From: Hygrophila difformis
Lineage: Eukaryota > Streptophyta > Magnoliopsida > Lamiales > Acanthaceae
DNA length: 64,000 nt
Assembly (NCBI GenBank): GCA_030278955.1
Contig: JAOANR010000009.1
Span: 34,325,504-34,389,503 of the forward strand
Direction of reading: 5' to 3'
Under the pieces are notes generated by a model. The model was given only the letters and a program-made list of their open reading frames with translations, was not told the DNA's origin and did not search any database. This document shows positions 36,571-48,143 of this stretch, in pieces (the first letter of the stretch is position 1; each line of letters starts with the position of its first letter). The translations under genes and the position numbers were made by a program.

Positions 36571-36880
36571 AAAATAGTGTAACAGAAAACTAAACACCAG
36601 ACACAAAAGAAAAAACAACAATATGTATAGTTACTGAACAACAAAGAAGTATAAAACCAATACATGGCCAAACCTTAAAAAAATAGTGTAACAGACAAAC
36701 CGAACACCAGACACAAAAGAAAAAACATGTATAGTTACTGAACAACATAGAAGAATAAAACAGAACACATGCCCAACATTTAAAAAAAAATAGTGTGACA
36801 GAAAACTGAACACCATACATAAAAGAAAAAGCAACAATAGATATAGTTATTGAACACCAGATAAAAGAAAATAGGACATA
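36571..36880. repeat. Tandem repeat, about 107-bp period
   Basis: About 2.8 copies, each with AATAGTGTAACAGA, then ACACCAGACACAAAAGAAAA, then TATAGTTACTGAACA. Confidence 0.85.
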
Positions 36881-36927
36881 TGACCAATTTTTTTTAAAAA
36901 TACTACAACAGACAAATCAAAATAATA

Positions 36928-37187
36928 CTCCCTCCATTTTCAAAAAATTGAAACGAACCCACAATACACGCAGTCCAATGTACATTTTAAACCATTAATA
37001 ACTTAATTTCGGTACAAGTAGAAATTCTAAACGTTTGATATTTAAAAACTACTCGACGAGACGAATCTAACAAGATCCCACTTGGCTATATTTTAACATA
37101 TATAACTATGATAAAACTTTAAGTCAAAATGCGTGTGTTAATAGTATCAAATTTCCAAACGTTTCAACTATTCGAAAACGGAGGAAG
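36928..37187. mobile_element. Stowaway MITE 1
   Basis: 260 bp, starts CTCCCTCCATTTTC and ends GAAAACGGAGGAAG, flanked by TA on both sides: the standard Stowaway/Tc1-mariner signature. Confidence 0.92.
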
Positions 37188-37526
37188 TATGTTGTAACAG
37201 AAGTGCTTGCAGCCTTGTCCTGCTTGTATATGTCCCATCTGCCTCTGAAAAGTGGTGGAAGGGCGTCCTCTTATTGCCTTCTTTTGCTGCTCAGTGATGC
37301 GGCCCTCAATGCAGCTCATTGCATCTTGAAGTATAGAAATGGAACACCGGCTTATGATGCTAACCGAATAACCCTCATCTTTTTCACGTGTTTTCTTCAT
37401 CTCTTTTGCTTCACTTTCTTTGGCCACATTCTCCACGGAGCGGTTAGTTCCTTCATCTTCAATCCCCACACTCTCATTTTCTGTCTCAGTATCTTTTTCC
37501 TCGGTCTCCTTCTTTTTCTCATTCAT
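37188..37526 (-). CDS. Glu/Lys-rich ORF, doubtful
   Basis: A 120-codon frame from the ATG at 37526 runs to 37164, its last codons inside the Stowaway MITE. The first half is almost all Glu, Lys, Thr. A later stretch (ISILQDAMSCIEGRITEQQKKAIRG) faintly recalls the region before the MGFGGLL motif in proteins carried by plant Mutator-like elements. I cannot assign it. It may be an exon remnant of a decayed transposon that also owns the neighbouring tandem repeats. Confidence 0.2.
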
Positions 37527-37639
37527 ACCATTATACTATTATACAAAAAAAACAAAAAACACATTCAAAACATGTATGAACAAAAAATAACACAACCCAT
37601 GCATCACATTATATACAAAAAAACAACAGGTATGAATAA

Positions 37640-37990
37640 AAAACAACTTTTTCATACAAAAGAAACACCACAACACAGATATTAACTCAAACAACACCAT
37701 TAAAGCAACAGAAAACAACACATATATTTATGAACACAGATATGAACAGAAAACAAAATTTTCATAACACAATTATTACCTAAAAAAATGCCATTAATTG
37801 CAACAAAAAATAATACATTCATTTCTGAAAAAATGTATGAACAAAGAACGACACTTTCATACAAAAAAACAACACAACACAATTATCAACTCAAAAAACA
37901 CCACTAACCGCAACTAAAAACAACACATACATAATATGAACATAGGTATATACAAAATCAACATTTTCATATGCCATTTATGAACAAAAA
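37640..37990. repeat. Degenerate tandem repeat, about 100-bp period
   Basis: Three to four diverged copies with TTTTCATACAAAA, AACAACACAACACAATTAT and AACAACACATACAT words. Confidence 0.7.
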
Positions 37991-38886
37991 AAATAATATT
38001 TTCATGCTTTTCAACCAACACATGTATGAACTCACATATCTTACTAAAAACCTATGCCAAATTCGCAACTACTTTAAAAGTAGAAAACACCTTTTTTCTG
38101 CCAAAAAACCACACTTCTGTGAAATAAAAAATCTTGCCCTAACAATTATGCTAGTTTCGCAACTACTAGAGGAGGGGCAGACGCCTTCTTTTCGCCAAAA
38201 AACAACACACTCAGTCACAGATATACAACTAAGGCACTCTACTCCCAAACCCATTTCAATTTTGTTGGGTATTCCATAAACCCTAATCCCCAAATTCGCA
38301 GTAACAAAAAACGCCCGAAAACAACTAATTCCAACCCCTAAACACTTCAACGCACCCTAAACCGAAATCCATTTCATTTTCAAGTAGGGGGTGCATTACC
38401 TTTCGTCTTTAGCCTCCAAAAAAAATTGAAGATCGTGCCCCTGTTTTCGCACTCTTTCGCACAAACTCAGGCACTACTTTGTTGGGGTTTGATTCGACTC
38501 TTCAAACTGAAGTTGTGCCCTGTTCGCCCTCTTTCGCACAATTTGGAGAGCTTGAGGACTTCACTGGTGACCAACAACTGATGTGTCATGGGGGGTTGGG
38601 GAGTTATTGGAATGAAGTTGCAGAGGTGAGTTTGAAAGACGAGGGATGATGTGACTGCTCGAAACAATTACCCTTTCACCCTAAATCCATGTGTTATAGA
38701 TTTTTTTAATAAGGGGTATAGGAGTCATTTCATTTTTTAATTTCCAAAGAAAAGAAATATTCAGGGGTGGGGATTAAAATTGAGTACCATGGTATAGAGG
38801 GAGTAAAGGTGGTGTATTCTGTTGAGGGGATTTAACTTACATTTGCTGTAATTTTATTCTGACAATAAATAAATAAATAGTAAATA
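37991..38886. other. Unassigned sequence
   Basis: No supported gene. TTTCGCACTCTTTCGCACAAA and CGCCCTCTTTCGCACAA are a short local repeat near 38445-38540. Confidence 0.4.
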
Positions 38887-39114
38887 CTTCCTCTGTTTTT
38901 TTTATTTGCTATGGACTCACTGCAATAACTCAAATTCGATACATGTAAAAAATGTAAAAGTTCGATATTTGAAAACTACACGGCGAGATGAATCTAACAA
39001 GATCTCACTTAGCTATATTTTAACTTGTATAACTATGATAAAACTTTAAGTGAAACTATGTATATGAATAGTGACAAACACTCAAATGTGGCTATTAAAG
39101 AAAAACCGAGGGAG
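38887..39114. mobile_element. Stowaway MITE 2
   Basis: 228 bp, same family as the MITE at 36928 (shared internal words such as AACAAGATC and TATAACTATGATAAAACTT). Ends CTTCCTCTG and CCGAGGGAG with flanking TA. Confidence 0.9.
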
Positions 39115-39419
39115 TATATATATATATTGTTATATTTATGAATATGAATATATATAAATCATAAGTTGGGGAACTTTAGACTTTTGTTATATTAATGGGT
39201 GCTTTTGTCTTTTATTTTTGGGAGGAGTTCCCCAAATATGCTGCTTTTTCCAAAAATGTGTTAGAAGTTATAGAGTCATCTGCATGGCGAGAAATAATAT
39301 TTGTGATTAATGGATTATGATGTATTTGGTTGGTTTCATTTGACATATATGTTACCAATATTATATTTTGGAATTTTTAAATTGATAAATTATTCTATGT
39401 GCTATATTGTTGTCCATTC

Positions 39420-39741
39420 GTATGGTTGAGTCAAACCCCGAGTCTCCAACATGTAAGGGATAGGGGATTGACTTACTCAACATCGCTGATTTTGTTATTT
39501 CTACCTGGATAGGTTATTGAGCTTGACATGACATTTGCATTGGGAATGGGAATTTTGAGAATAATTTTTAGCGCACTAATTTTCTTTCGACCCTATGAGG
39601 TCAAGCTGGTACTATAAGTATTTATTTGCATATTAATTCTTGAACTTATATAATGTACCAATCTAATTTCAAGTATTATTATTATTATTATATGGTTTGT
39701 CAAATTTGGTTTTTAAATGTATTTTAACTTTTAAGTCTTAG
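39420..39741 (+). repeat. Diverged Tekay-like LTR remnant
   Basis: The order AGGGGATTGACTTACTCA, GCTGATTTTG, then GCATTGGGAATGGGAATTTTGAGA parallels the 3' part of the N and G1 LTRs (GGGGTTAACTTACTCAGCA, GCATTGGGATTTTGGGAA). The match is patchy, so this is an old fragment. 39117-39419 shows nothing but AT-rich DNA. Confidence 0.45.
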
Positions 39742-41823
39742 TGTAACACCCCGGTTTTTGGTCACCCAAGTCGGGATGTCACCGCCGCACCTCCCTAGTA
39801 AGACACGGTTTCTCCGGCTTACTAAAGGGATGCAAGGCTAGGTATTTCAGTATTTAAAAGCATTTAAAACATTTGCAAACAGCCCATACAATATAGTCCC
39901 AAAAATAATAATAGCATAGCGCAGCGGAAATAGTATTTAAGTATAATATCGCAGCGGAAATGTAAATACGACCAACATGGTCAAAACACGGGTTAAACAA
40001 GCCCGTTTATTCTAATGTCTAATGCAAGAATTTAAATAATAAAGTTTGCAAAAATATAGTTCCCCATGCATGAATGTGCTCATGATCATTCCACATACTC
40101 TGTAAGGAAAAAGGAAAATAAAATGGTTTGGTCAGCACAACTTGCTGAGTAAGTTAACACATGCATGATCGTAGGGTTTAAAAGCCATTAATTTAATATT
40201 TACATAAAAGCATGATAATATTCATAAATAATTTAAATAAAGCCATAATTAATTTAAATAAAGCGTTTAATAATTTAAAAGACAACATTTAAACATTTAA
40301 CTATCCCCATTTACTCCCAAGATTTAGTATTTCAAAGTTTCACGATAGCATCGCGATGTCAACAAGTTTAGCCGGAAACCGGCGGCCGCAGCCGTATCTG
40401 CCATACCCAGTACTACTCCGGAGCCTCGGGAAACCCATAAGGATATTCACGAGAGTGTAGGCCATATATCTCATGCCGTTTTGGCAACATATCACAAATA
40501 TTTCGCGTGGGGTCACCATCGTCCATAAAGGCACGAAGTGAATCGTTAGGAGGGCACCCTGCAGAGCACTCACCCCTTAATTTTAAGGATCAAGTTTGTA
40601 AAGGGGATTTCCTAATTTCCAGATTTCATATATTTATTTCAAAGAGTCTTCTACTCGTTTAAACCTTAAAGGCTAGTTTCACCGTTTCAACAATATTTCA
40701 AGATTTGACTCGGTCAACCACAGTTTACTCTAAAATTCCTTAAAAATCAAGTTTAATTCCAAAAATTCTGAACTTTTACCACTGACTCCGAAACATCGAG
40801 ATGAACAACTTTCGTGTTTTAACCTTTTCAATCCGAGATACCAAAATAGGTCAAAAACGTCAATTTTCATCATAACATTAATCTGTCCGAATTGCGTATA
40901 CAGCAGTTCAAGATTTTCAAGATCTACCATAGCAAATCAACTCCAAACTTAATGAAATTTTACAGAGACCTTCTTAAGACATTTATCTACAACTTTCATG
41001 TTCGGCTAAAGATCTAAATCGGTCTGGAACTAATGTCAAAATGTGATCAAGATCGGACCTAAGTTCTGTCAAGAAATTCAAGATCCAAGTTTCAGCAGTT
41101 CGGTTTCGGTTGGATTTCACATATCAAATCGTCTCTAAAAATTCTGAAAATTTTACAGTAGATAGATCTTAGATCTAAGCCTTAAGAACATTTTTCGTGT
41201 TTTAAGTTTTTCCATTTGAAGTCGTTTTAAGGTTCGGAAAAATTCGACAAAACTGTTGCGCCGGTAGAAAACATACATTGACAGATTTTCGCAAGATTCG
41301 TTTAAGCTTTTAGGTTTCGTGTTTTAATTACTCCCAAAACCATGTAAGTATTAACTTACAGATTTGTAGATATCCGGGATCGTCTATTTCGAAGGCGTGG
41401 CTTCCAGTCCTCCGTCTATCCTCTCCGTTCGTCGGGTTCTACGTTCTAGATCCGATTCGGGGTGTAGAAAGAAAAAGAAGAAGGTTAGGATTCGTTTATG
41501 AATCGTATATGGAACAAGGATCGGATCGAGACTTACCACGATGTTAGACATCTTCAAAATTTCGTCCACGCAGTCCTTGCCTTGGTTTCGTGCCCCCGAC
41601 GACTCCGGAATTAGGGTTTTCGGACGTATAGAGAGTTGTAGGGTTTTGGAAAAGTATTCGGAGCTTTCAAGAGGGCTTATTTATTGGTAAATAAGACCTA
41701 GGGGCGTCCAAGGTCTGTCTCTAAGGGTCTTGAGCCGATTGGTGTTTAACCGAAGTCGGAAAATCCGGATTCGGGCGAGTAAATCTCGCACGGGCGAATC
41801 TGTCCAACGGCGCGGTCGTGGCG
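39742..41823 (-). repeat. G2 3' LTR, outer part
   Basis: Begins TGTAACACCCCGG on the plus strand, the complement of the G1 LTR end, and is alignable to G1 throughout. It stops inside the GC-rich palindrome at GTCGTGGCG, where A3 inserted. Confidence 0.94.
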
Positions 41824-42128
41824 TGATAATGGCCAGGAATGACCATTATTTTCAATCCATTTCCGTATCTAAAACGGGCATTTGATCGCATTCCGGTCTT
41901 ATATTAAATAAGAAAGCAGTAGAATTGGACTGATTTATGCATAATTGTAAAAATATTGAGCTGGTGTGAAAAATGCATAAATATGTAATTTTATTACATA
42001 TTTATGTTAGAAAAATCCAAAAACATGAGAAAAAGAAAAGAAAAGAAAAAGGAATGAAAAAGATGGGAAAAGAGAGAAAAACCCACAAAAATACATGTTC
42101 CGGCCCATCAGGCCCAATAAGGCGAGCC

Positions 42129-42470
42129 AGTCGCGAGACTGGCATCCTGGCGCTAAGCATGGTCCCGCGACAGGGGGTAGGCTAGCGCCACAATGATGAA
42201 ACGCAAAGGAACCAGTCCTGGGACATCCTGTCGCTAGGTCCGTGGCGCGAGACCATGGCTAGCGACACAGGAGGGTTCCGCGCCACACCAGCATGATGAA
42301 GAAGAAACTGACCCCAGACCCCTGTCGCTAGCCCCGTGGCGCGATCCATGGTCTCGCGACAGGAGTATGGCTAGCGACACAGAGTTGAAGACCAGACCCA
42401 GTCGAGAAGCTTTGCAGCATAATGCCTCAGTTCGCGCCACATCACGTGATCCGCGACATGGCTGAGATGT
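42129..42470. repeat. A3 U3 palindrome array (block A)
   Basis: Units start near 42129, 42228 and 42322, with a degenerate one near 42411 (spacing 99, 94 and 89). Each has an outer GTCGCTAG ... CTAGCGAC pair and an inner GTGGCGCGA ... CTCGCGAC-like pair. It ends about 60 bp before the TATA box. Repeated at 57329-57665 in the 3' LTR. Confidence 0.88.
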
Positions 42471-42529
42471 GTGTGATGACTTGCGACACGGGCCTCAGAT
42501 CAAGGCCCATGGGCCTAGGGTTTCACTTC

Positions 42530-42537
42530 TATAAATA
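42530..42537 (+). promoter_or_regulatory. A3 5' LTR TATA box
   Basis: TATAAATA in the context CTTCTATAAATATGAGG; the only good TATA in the LTR. It implies an untranslated leader of nearly 4 kb. Copy at 57731-57738. Confidence 0.7.
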
Positions 42538-43167
42538 TGAGGTGGTTCCTTTGAGCTAGGGGTTAGACTTTCATTTTCTTGAAGACAGATTGAAGGATTT
42601 CTCTCTAGGTAGTTCTTAGCTTAGTTTTATTTTTTTGTATTATTTAATTCTTGCATTAGCTTAGCTTAGAATAGTTTCATACTTCTGTTTTTTATTTAAA
42701 TAGCTTAAGTAGCCACTGTTCACAGTTTCATTTTTGTTATTAAGCTTGGTTTAGGGTTTGTATCACCCAAATGATGGGTATTAACAAACCCCATTTAATA
42801 ATATGGGAAAATATTCACCAAATGTGTCCCAAATCATGAAATGGGTCTCACACCCCATGGATTCTTTGCTTTCATTTTCCTTTTTGGGTTCATTCGACCC
42901 CCATTTCTCCTTACTGTGCTTCCTGTTGTTATTTTCATGGATAATGGTATGGATGTGTGTGATCGATCCCTAGATTAGGATGCTGCCTTATTTTAACTAT
43001 TGTTCTAGATAGGGTCATTTCAGTTCAAGTATGTTCTTGTAGATTTTGAATTCTGTTTGGTTATTTTAGCTTAGAAATGCTTTTTAATCTGAAATAGGGT
43101 GAGATCACGCTGTTTGCATGCCACTGTTCACTTTCACCTTTTACTGACTCGTGTCCTGAACCATCCA

Positions 43168-43720
43168 TGTCGCTAACCTCTTCCTGTCGCGAGACCACGT
43201 CTAGCGACAGGAAGGCTGTTCCGCGACATGGGTGTCTAGGGGCACTTGTCCTAATATTCTGAAATTCCTAGTCGCGAGGCACCTCTGTCGCGGACCCACG
43301 GTCCGCAACACAAACCCTGCTTAGCGACCAGGGACTCAAATCCCTTTTATTTTCCTTTGCATGGCTCCTGTCGCGGAACATTCCTGTCGCGGACCCACGG
43401 TCCGCGACACAATTTTTGCTCTGAGACAGGGAATTATGCCTTGCATAATTATTTTGAAAACCCAGTCGCTAGGCATCCTGTCGCGGACCCACGGTCCGCG
43501 ACACAATCCCAGGATAGCGACTGGGAAGCCAAATACTTAGAAATTTCCAGAGGCAACTCTGTGTCGCTAAACACCTGTCGCGGACCCATGGTCCGCGACA
43601 CAACTTTCGTCTAGCGACACAGGATGAAACTCTGCCAAAATTTCTGGAAATCTGTCGAGGTACCCATGTCGCGGGTCTAGGCCCATGACACCATTTATGG
43701 TATCTCGACAGAATCCTCCT
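43168..43720. repeat. A3 leader palindrome array (block B)
   Basis: Six units. Four have the core GTCGCGGACC, a 3-nt centre, then GGTCCGCGAC at 43287, 43386, 43480 and 43577 (spacing 99, 94, 97). Most cores are nested in an outer pair such as CCCAGTCGCTA ... TAGCGACTGGG. The outermost units (43168 and 43651) are degenerate. Copy at 58368-58920. Confidence 0.93.
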
Positions 43721-46312
43721 CCCTATTTAAATTCCAAAATTCTCATCTTCTAACCCCCATTATATTGCAAACACCCACATCTGAATCCCACGGATTAAGA
43801 TGTAATACTCTAGAATTGCAATATAAGGCGTTATGCTGCCAAAATTTTGATTCTCCATTTCCCTTTCATTAATTAATTGAACCCTCTAGTCATTAATGAT
43901 TCATGAGTCTAATTAGCAATAATTAAATCACTAATTGTTGTGATTAGAGGATCTTTGTTCACTTGCCATTAAAATAATTTTCTATAAACAAAATCATGAT
44001 GTCTTAAACAGATAATCCGGACTGTAATTAATTATGGTAGGAGGGATTATTCAAGCCATCAATTATGGATTGATTCCATAACCTTGCATGAGAAACCAAT
44101 GTCTCTCATGCAAGTTGCTCTCTTTATTTCATTTTATTTTGTCTTTTGCGTATTGTGTGTAACATTTAGTAAAGAATACATCAGACTAATGTTGGCGGGT
44201 ATTCCCTCACGGATAACTAGCTCGTAATCTGGGTGTTGATTACTAAGTGTTATTTTGCATGGTCTGGATGACTGTCAGTGGAAGCCTTGGCAGTTCGCCC
44301 ATCCGGGGTTATAATAGCTGCTCGGCTGACTCCCATCCAGATACAGTTTATTTTATGTATCTTAATTTCCAACCCAAATTCCAATCTGCAATAAAACTCT
44401 GCTAATGTCTGTCAACATTAGCTGATAAGTATTGCAGAGAGGAAGCATGTAGGTTTTTATCCGAATTCACAGACAGTGAAGGCCCAACTGGCACTGACAC
44501 TGCCATTATAGGACCTAAGCTGTCTAAATTCGCTCCATCCGAGTGATTGGGAAATTGGACAGTAGATGTTTGCAGTCCACCCGATTATTCTGCCATTACT
44601 TTGGTCTCCTGACCACTTCATATCTGTGTTTCACCTTCTGTCTAGACCCGCATCTATATTTTGGGTCAATTAATTTTACACTTCCCTATATCCTTATGCA
44701 TGATAATATTATGTACTATTGTGGTATGTAATTATTTTGGGATCCTTCCCTTGGACAATAGAAGTCTAGATCTTAAACAGATATTGCTTATTAAATTTCC
44801 AACAAAAATTCCTTTACAAAATCCGGATCTGAGTAAGGGATAAATTCTCCAGTTATGACTAATTCATATTCTGTCAAGGGTTGATTTTGGGAAATTAGAA
44901 ACAGAGTCAGCGAGTAGGTCTCATCCAGACTGAGAGGATCTGTGTTTTAACTGAGAGTCTAGTACCTGTTTAGGGAATGGTTTTCAAACTCATTATTTTC
45001 CAAAATTGCTGTTTGTTGGGAATCTAAGATTAAATATTACACCGAGATGGGGTCCACTTGGACTCAAATACAGTGTAGTAAATAATTTTAGAGGAACATC
45101 ATTCAGGCCTTGGTTATCTTCTGAGATAGGGTTGAGTACTCTTTCAACTGCTATCCTCTTCTGCCAAAGCCTATCTTTGAGTCCTGAGTGAGTGCATCCG
45201 GAACGAACTAATTTATTAGTCCGTTTCATTAGTTTGTATCTTATAATCTCCCGGAAGGAAGTGAACACACAAGTGGTTCACCAAGAGCCGGGAATTCCTG
45301 ATCCATACCCCTTCATTCTGATAGGGAGCTGTCTTTTACTACCAGGGTCAGACCTTCAAAACCTCCGAGTGATAGGTTTTAACTGCTTTCTTTAACGCTT
45401 TCTTTTACCGCTTTCTTTTAACTGCTTTCTCTAGAGGTCACTCGGTTGTATTGAGAGTTGCGTAACTGCTACTAGGATTGATAGTTAAGGGATAGTTTAG
45501 GGCTTGATTAGAATCTTTGGGTGTGACATGGGCGAATGATAGTAGTACTTGGCATTTCAATAAATGATTTGTCGGGTGTTGCTTTTCCACCACAGATGAA
45601 GTAACATACCCAGGCCAGGGCAGTTACAAATCCATGGTATCTTAGAATTTGCTGTCTTAAGAACACGTAAACTCACACTGTAAGTACCTGTCTGTTAAAG
45701 GGAAAGCAGTATTGAGAGCATGAGAATTAACTATGTGATAGAATTATCCCAAGCCAAGATCTGTGTATAAAAATGGAAGTTTAATGCTGCTGTATCTAAA
45801 TCTTGTCCAATTTTTATTCTTTTCTTCCTGTCTCTTCTGTCTACATTGTGATTCAGCTTCACAGCTAACATAATGTAAATTTTCACTGCTTTCATAGATA
45901 GTGTTTATCGCATTTTTAGAGTAATTTTACCCGCTTTCTAGAATAGACTTATCTGCTTGTAGAATAGATTTAAACGCTTTTATAGTTTAGTTTAAATTCA
46001 TGTCAGTAGTTGTTAATCACTTTTCAAACCATTGGAGCAATACGAATGGAAAATCTAGTAAAACGACGTGGGCCCTGCTTCTATCGCACATCCAGTGAAC
46101 GATCCGGTCTTACTATAGATTACTGCAATTTTTGACACCGTGCGCTTTCGGGGGCACAGTTTCTTAACACGAGTAAATAAAAACGTGACAACCTATAAAT
46201 ATATCCCTAATCCTAACTCCGCCATCATAAATCGGTTTCGTTGAATAAAATCGAAAACCAGGATTATGAGTTTTCAGAAAATACTCGTGTGCGGAAATTA
46301 TCAAAAGTTTCA

Positions 46313-46330
46313 TGGCGCCGTTGCCGGGGA
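46313..46330 (+). other. A3 primer-binding site (tRNA-Asp)
   Basis: TGGCGCCGTTGCCGGGGA, a perfect 18-base complement of the plant tRNA-Asp 3' end, directly after the LTR. Confidence 0.96.
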
Positions 46331-46470
46331 GGATGCAGCGCCGTTTTATTAGAGAATTACATTCCTCACTGCTCCTAGTTAGCTTATACATATAAATATA
46401 AATATTCACCCCAAAACCGATTCTAACCTGGGGAATGTGCAGGTACTGTCATAGCTAAGACCTCTGTTCT

Positions 46471-48143
46471 ATGCAAAAGAGGAAGGAGACTCCAGCCGAG
46501 ATCCCGTTCAACGCAGAGATTGAGAAAACAGCTCGTCGTCTGAGGGCGGAAGCTAGACAAAGAAAGGAACGGGAAAGACAAGCTCTCCTCTCTCCAAGCA
46601 CAAGCAGTGACATCTCAGACATGGCGGATAACCATGGCAATCCCCCAAACATTCCACTTAACCCACCACTCCAAAACATCCAAGAGGATCCAGAAGACGT
46701 TGACGTTGAGAACTTGGAGGATCTCCCACCTCAGGTCATTCAGGGAGGTGAGAATCCCCCAAATCTCGAGCAGCAACCCTTCGAGATGCCTCCACCCAAC
46801 CCAAACCACCAAAACCCCCAAAACAACCCACTTAACCAGAATAACCCTAATAACCAAAATTTTCAGAATCCTCAATTTCCAGACCCCCAGTTTAACCAAA
46901 ACCAGAATCACCCCAACCCGAACGACTTCAATGATCCCAGAAATTACTATCCGAATCAGAACTTTTACCCACAGCAATACCAAGGAGGGCCAGGGAACAA
47001 TCAACAGGCAGCCGCAGCTGACTATATGCAGCCCATTCTGGAACCGTATTTGAACATTCCTGGACAAGCCCCATTCTTGGCCAGGAATTTCGAATTAAAG
47101 CCGGCTCTCATCAATCTTGTTCAGAGCAACCAGTTCGCAGGAGCAAATCATGAAGATCCCACGATCACCTGCAGACTTACCTGGAACTGTGTGATACGAT
47201 CAAGAACCAGAATGTATCTGCTAATACCATTCGATTGAGGCTGTTCCCTTTCTCTCTGACTAGCGGGGCGAGAACATGGTACAAATCACTGCCCGTGAAT
47301 CAGAAATCTGCATGGGAGGACGTGATCAGAAATTTCCTGACAAAGTACTTCCCGGAGTCCAAGGTGGATGAATGCCGCTCCAAGATTGCGGAATTCAAGA
47401 TGAAACCAGACGAGTCCCTGTATGATGCAAAGGAACGGTTCTTCAACTTGCTCAGGAAATGTCCCCAGCATGGTTTCCATGAGTGGGAGAAATTAAGAAA
47501 GTTCTATAGCGGTTTGACCCCAGCATGGAAGAACATGCTTGATGCTGCCGGCGGTCAACACCTGCTATACATCCCCATGGACCAAGCTTGGGCCAAGATT
47601 GAAGCAATGAGTGTAAACAGAACTGTACTTTCTGATGATGTTAATTCCCCTCCCCCTCGTGGTTTATGTGCTGTAGGTACAGTAGGGAAATCTGAACTGG
47701 ACAAACTGAAGGACCAAGTGGCCGTCTTGGCCTTGAATCAGGAAGCTGGGAGCTCTACACAGGCTCAAAATGCTGAAGCTGTTTGCGGGACTTGCCAAGG
47801 CCCGCATTCCACTGAATCCTGTCAGCAATTGGCAAACGAAAGCTGTAACTATGCAGGTGGATTCCAAAACCAGCACCCGAACCTCTCATATTCCAACAAC
47901 AATGCCTTGAATTCCCACCTGTTGAACCAGCCACAGCAGTTCAACCAACCAAGGCCCCAGCACTTTAACCCAGGCTTTCAGCCTCAGATTCTAGCTAGGC
48001 CACCTCAAAACCAAAATTTCCAAAACTTCCAGCAGCCACAGAATCAGTTTGTCCCAAATCAGAATCAGTTTGGTCAAAACCAAGGTCAGAACCAGAATTG
48101 GAACCAGAACTAGCAGAAACCCCCTTCCAGATTAGAGACCCTC
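46471..48143 (+). pseudogene. gag: A3 gag, one frameshift and one stop
   Basis: ATG at 46471, 140 bp after the primer site. The N-terminus is Lys/Arg/Glu-rich, then a long Asn/Pro/Gln-rich stretch, then the Gag core beginning ELKPALINLVQSNQFAG. A one-base loss in a C run at about 47158-47161 shifts the frame to end at 47236. The Gag core continues in the next frame (LELCDTIK, LRLFPFSLTSGARTWY, KYFPESKVDECR). A zinc-knuckle-like CGTCQGPHSTESC (C-x2-C-x3-H-x4-C) and an Asn/Gln-rich tail follow. A TAG at 48111-48113 then separates it from the pol-bearing frame, which is in phase. The particle protein can no longer be made whole from this copy. Confidence 0.92.

Larger units (their letters stand above)
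41824..46312 (+). repeat. A3 5' LTR (4.49 kb)
   Basis: TGATAATGGCC to AAAAGTTTCA. It holds two palindrome arrays (42129-42470 and 43168-43720), a TATA box at 42530, a GCTAATGT/ACATTAGC hairpin at about 44400, and a short CTGCTTTCTTTA-type repeat at 45380-45432. I see no coding region in it; several 60-90 codon frames occur but are identical only because the LTRs are. It is unusually long for an LTR. Confidence 0.96.

Noticed and set aside
36590..37882. Several 60-76 codon Cys/Phe-rich minus-strand frames
   Set aside because: They arise from the A/C-rich tandem repeats read in reverse; repeated CFF/VFF strings show low complexity.
39117..39150. TA-rich run as a promoter or origin
   Set aside because: It is a simple TA repeat next to a Stowaway MITE.
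43287..43599. Regularly spaced palindromic repeats resembling a CRISPR array
   Set aside because: Spacing is about 97 bp, the site is inside plant LTRs in two copies, and there are no cas genes; it is a retrotransposon repeat.
43357..43614. 85-codon frame in the A3 LTR, repeated at 58557
   Set aside because: It simply reads through the palindrome array; no domain, and identical copies reflect LTR identity.
46607..47067. 148- and 150-codon frames overlapping A3 gag
   Set aside because: Low-complexity shadows of the Asn/Pro-rich gag segment.
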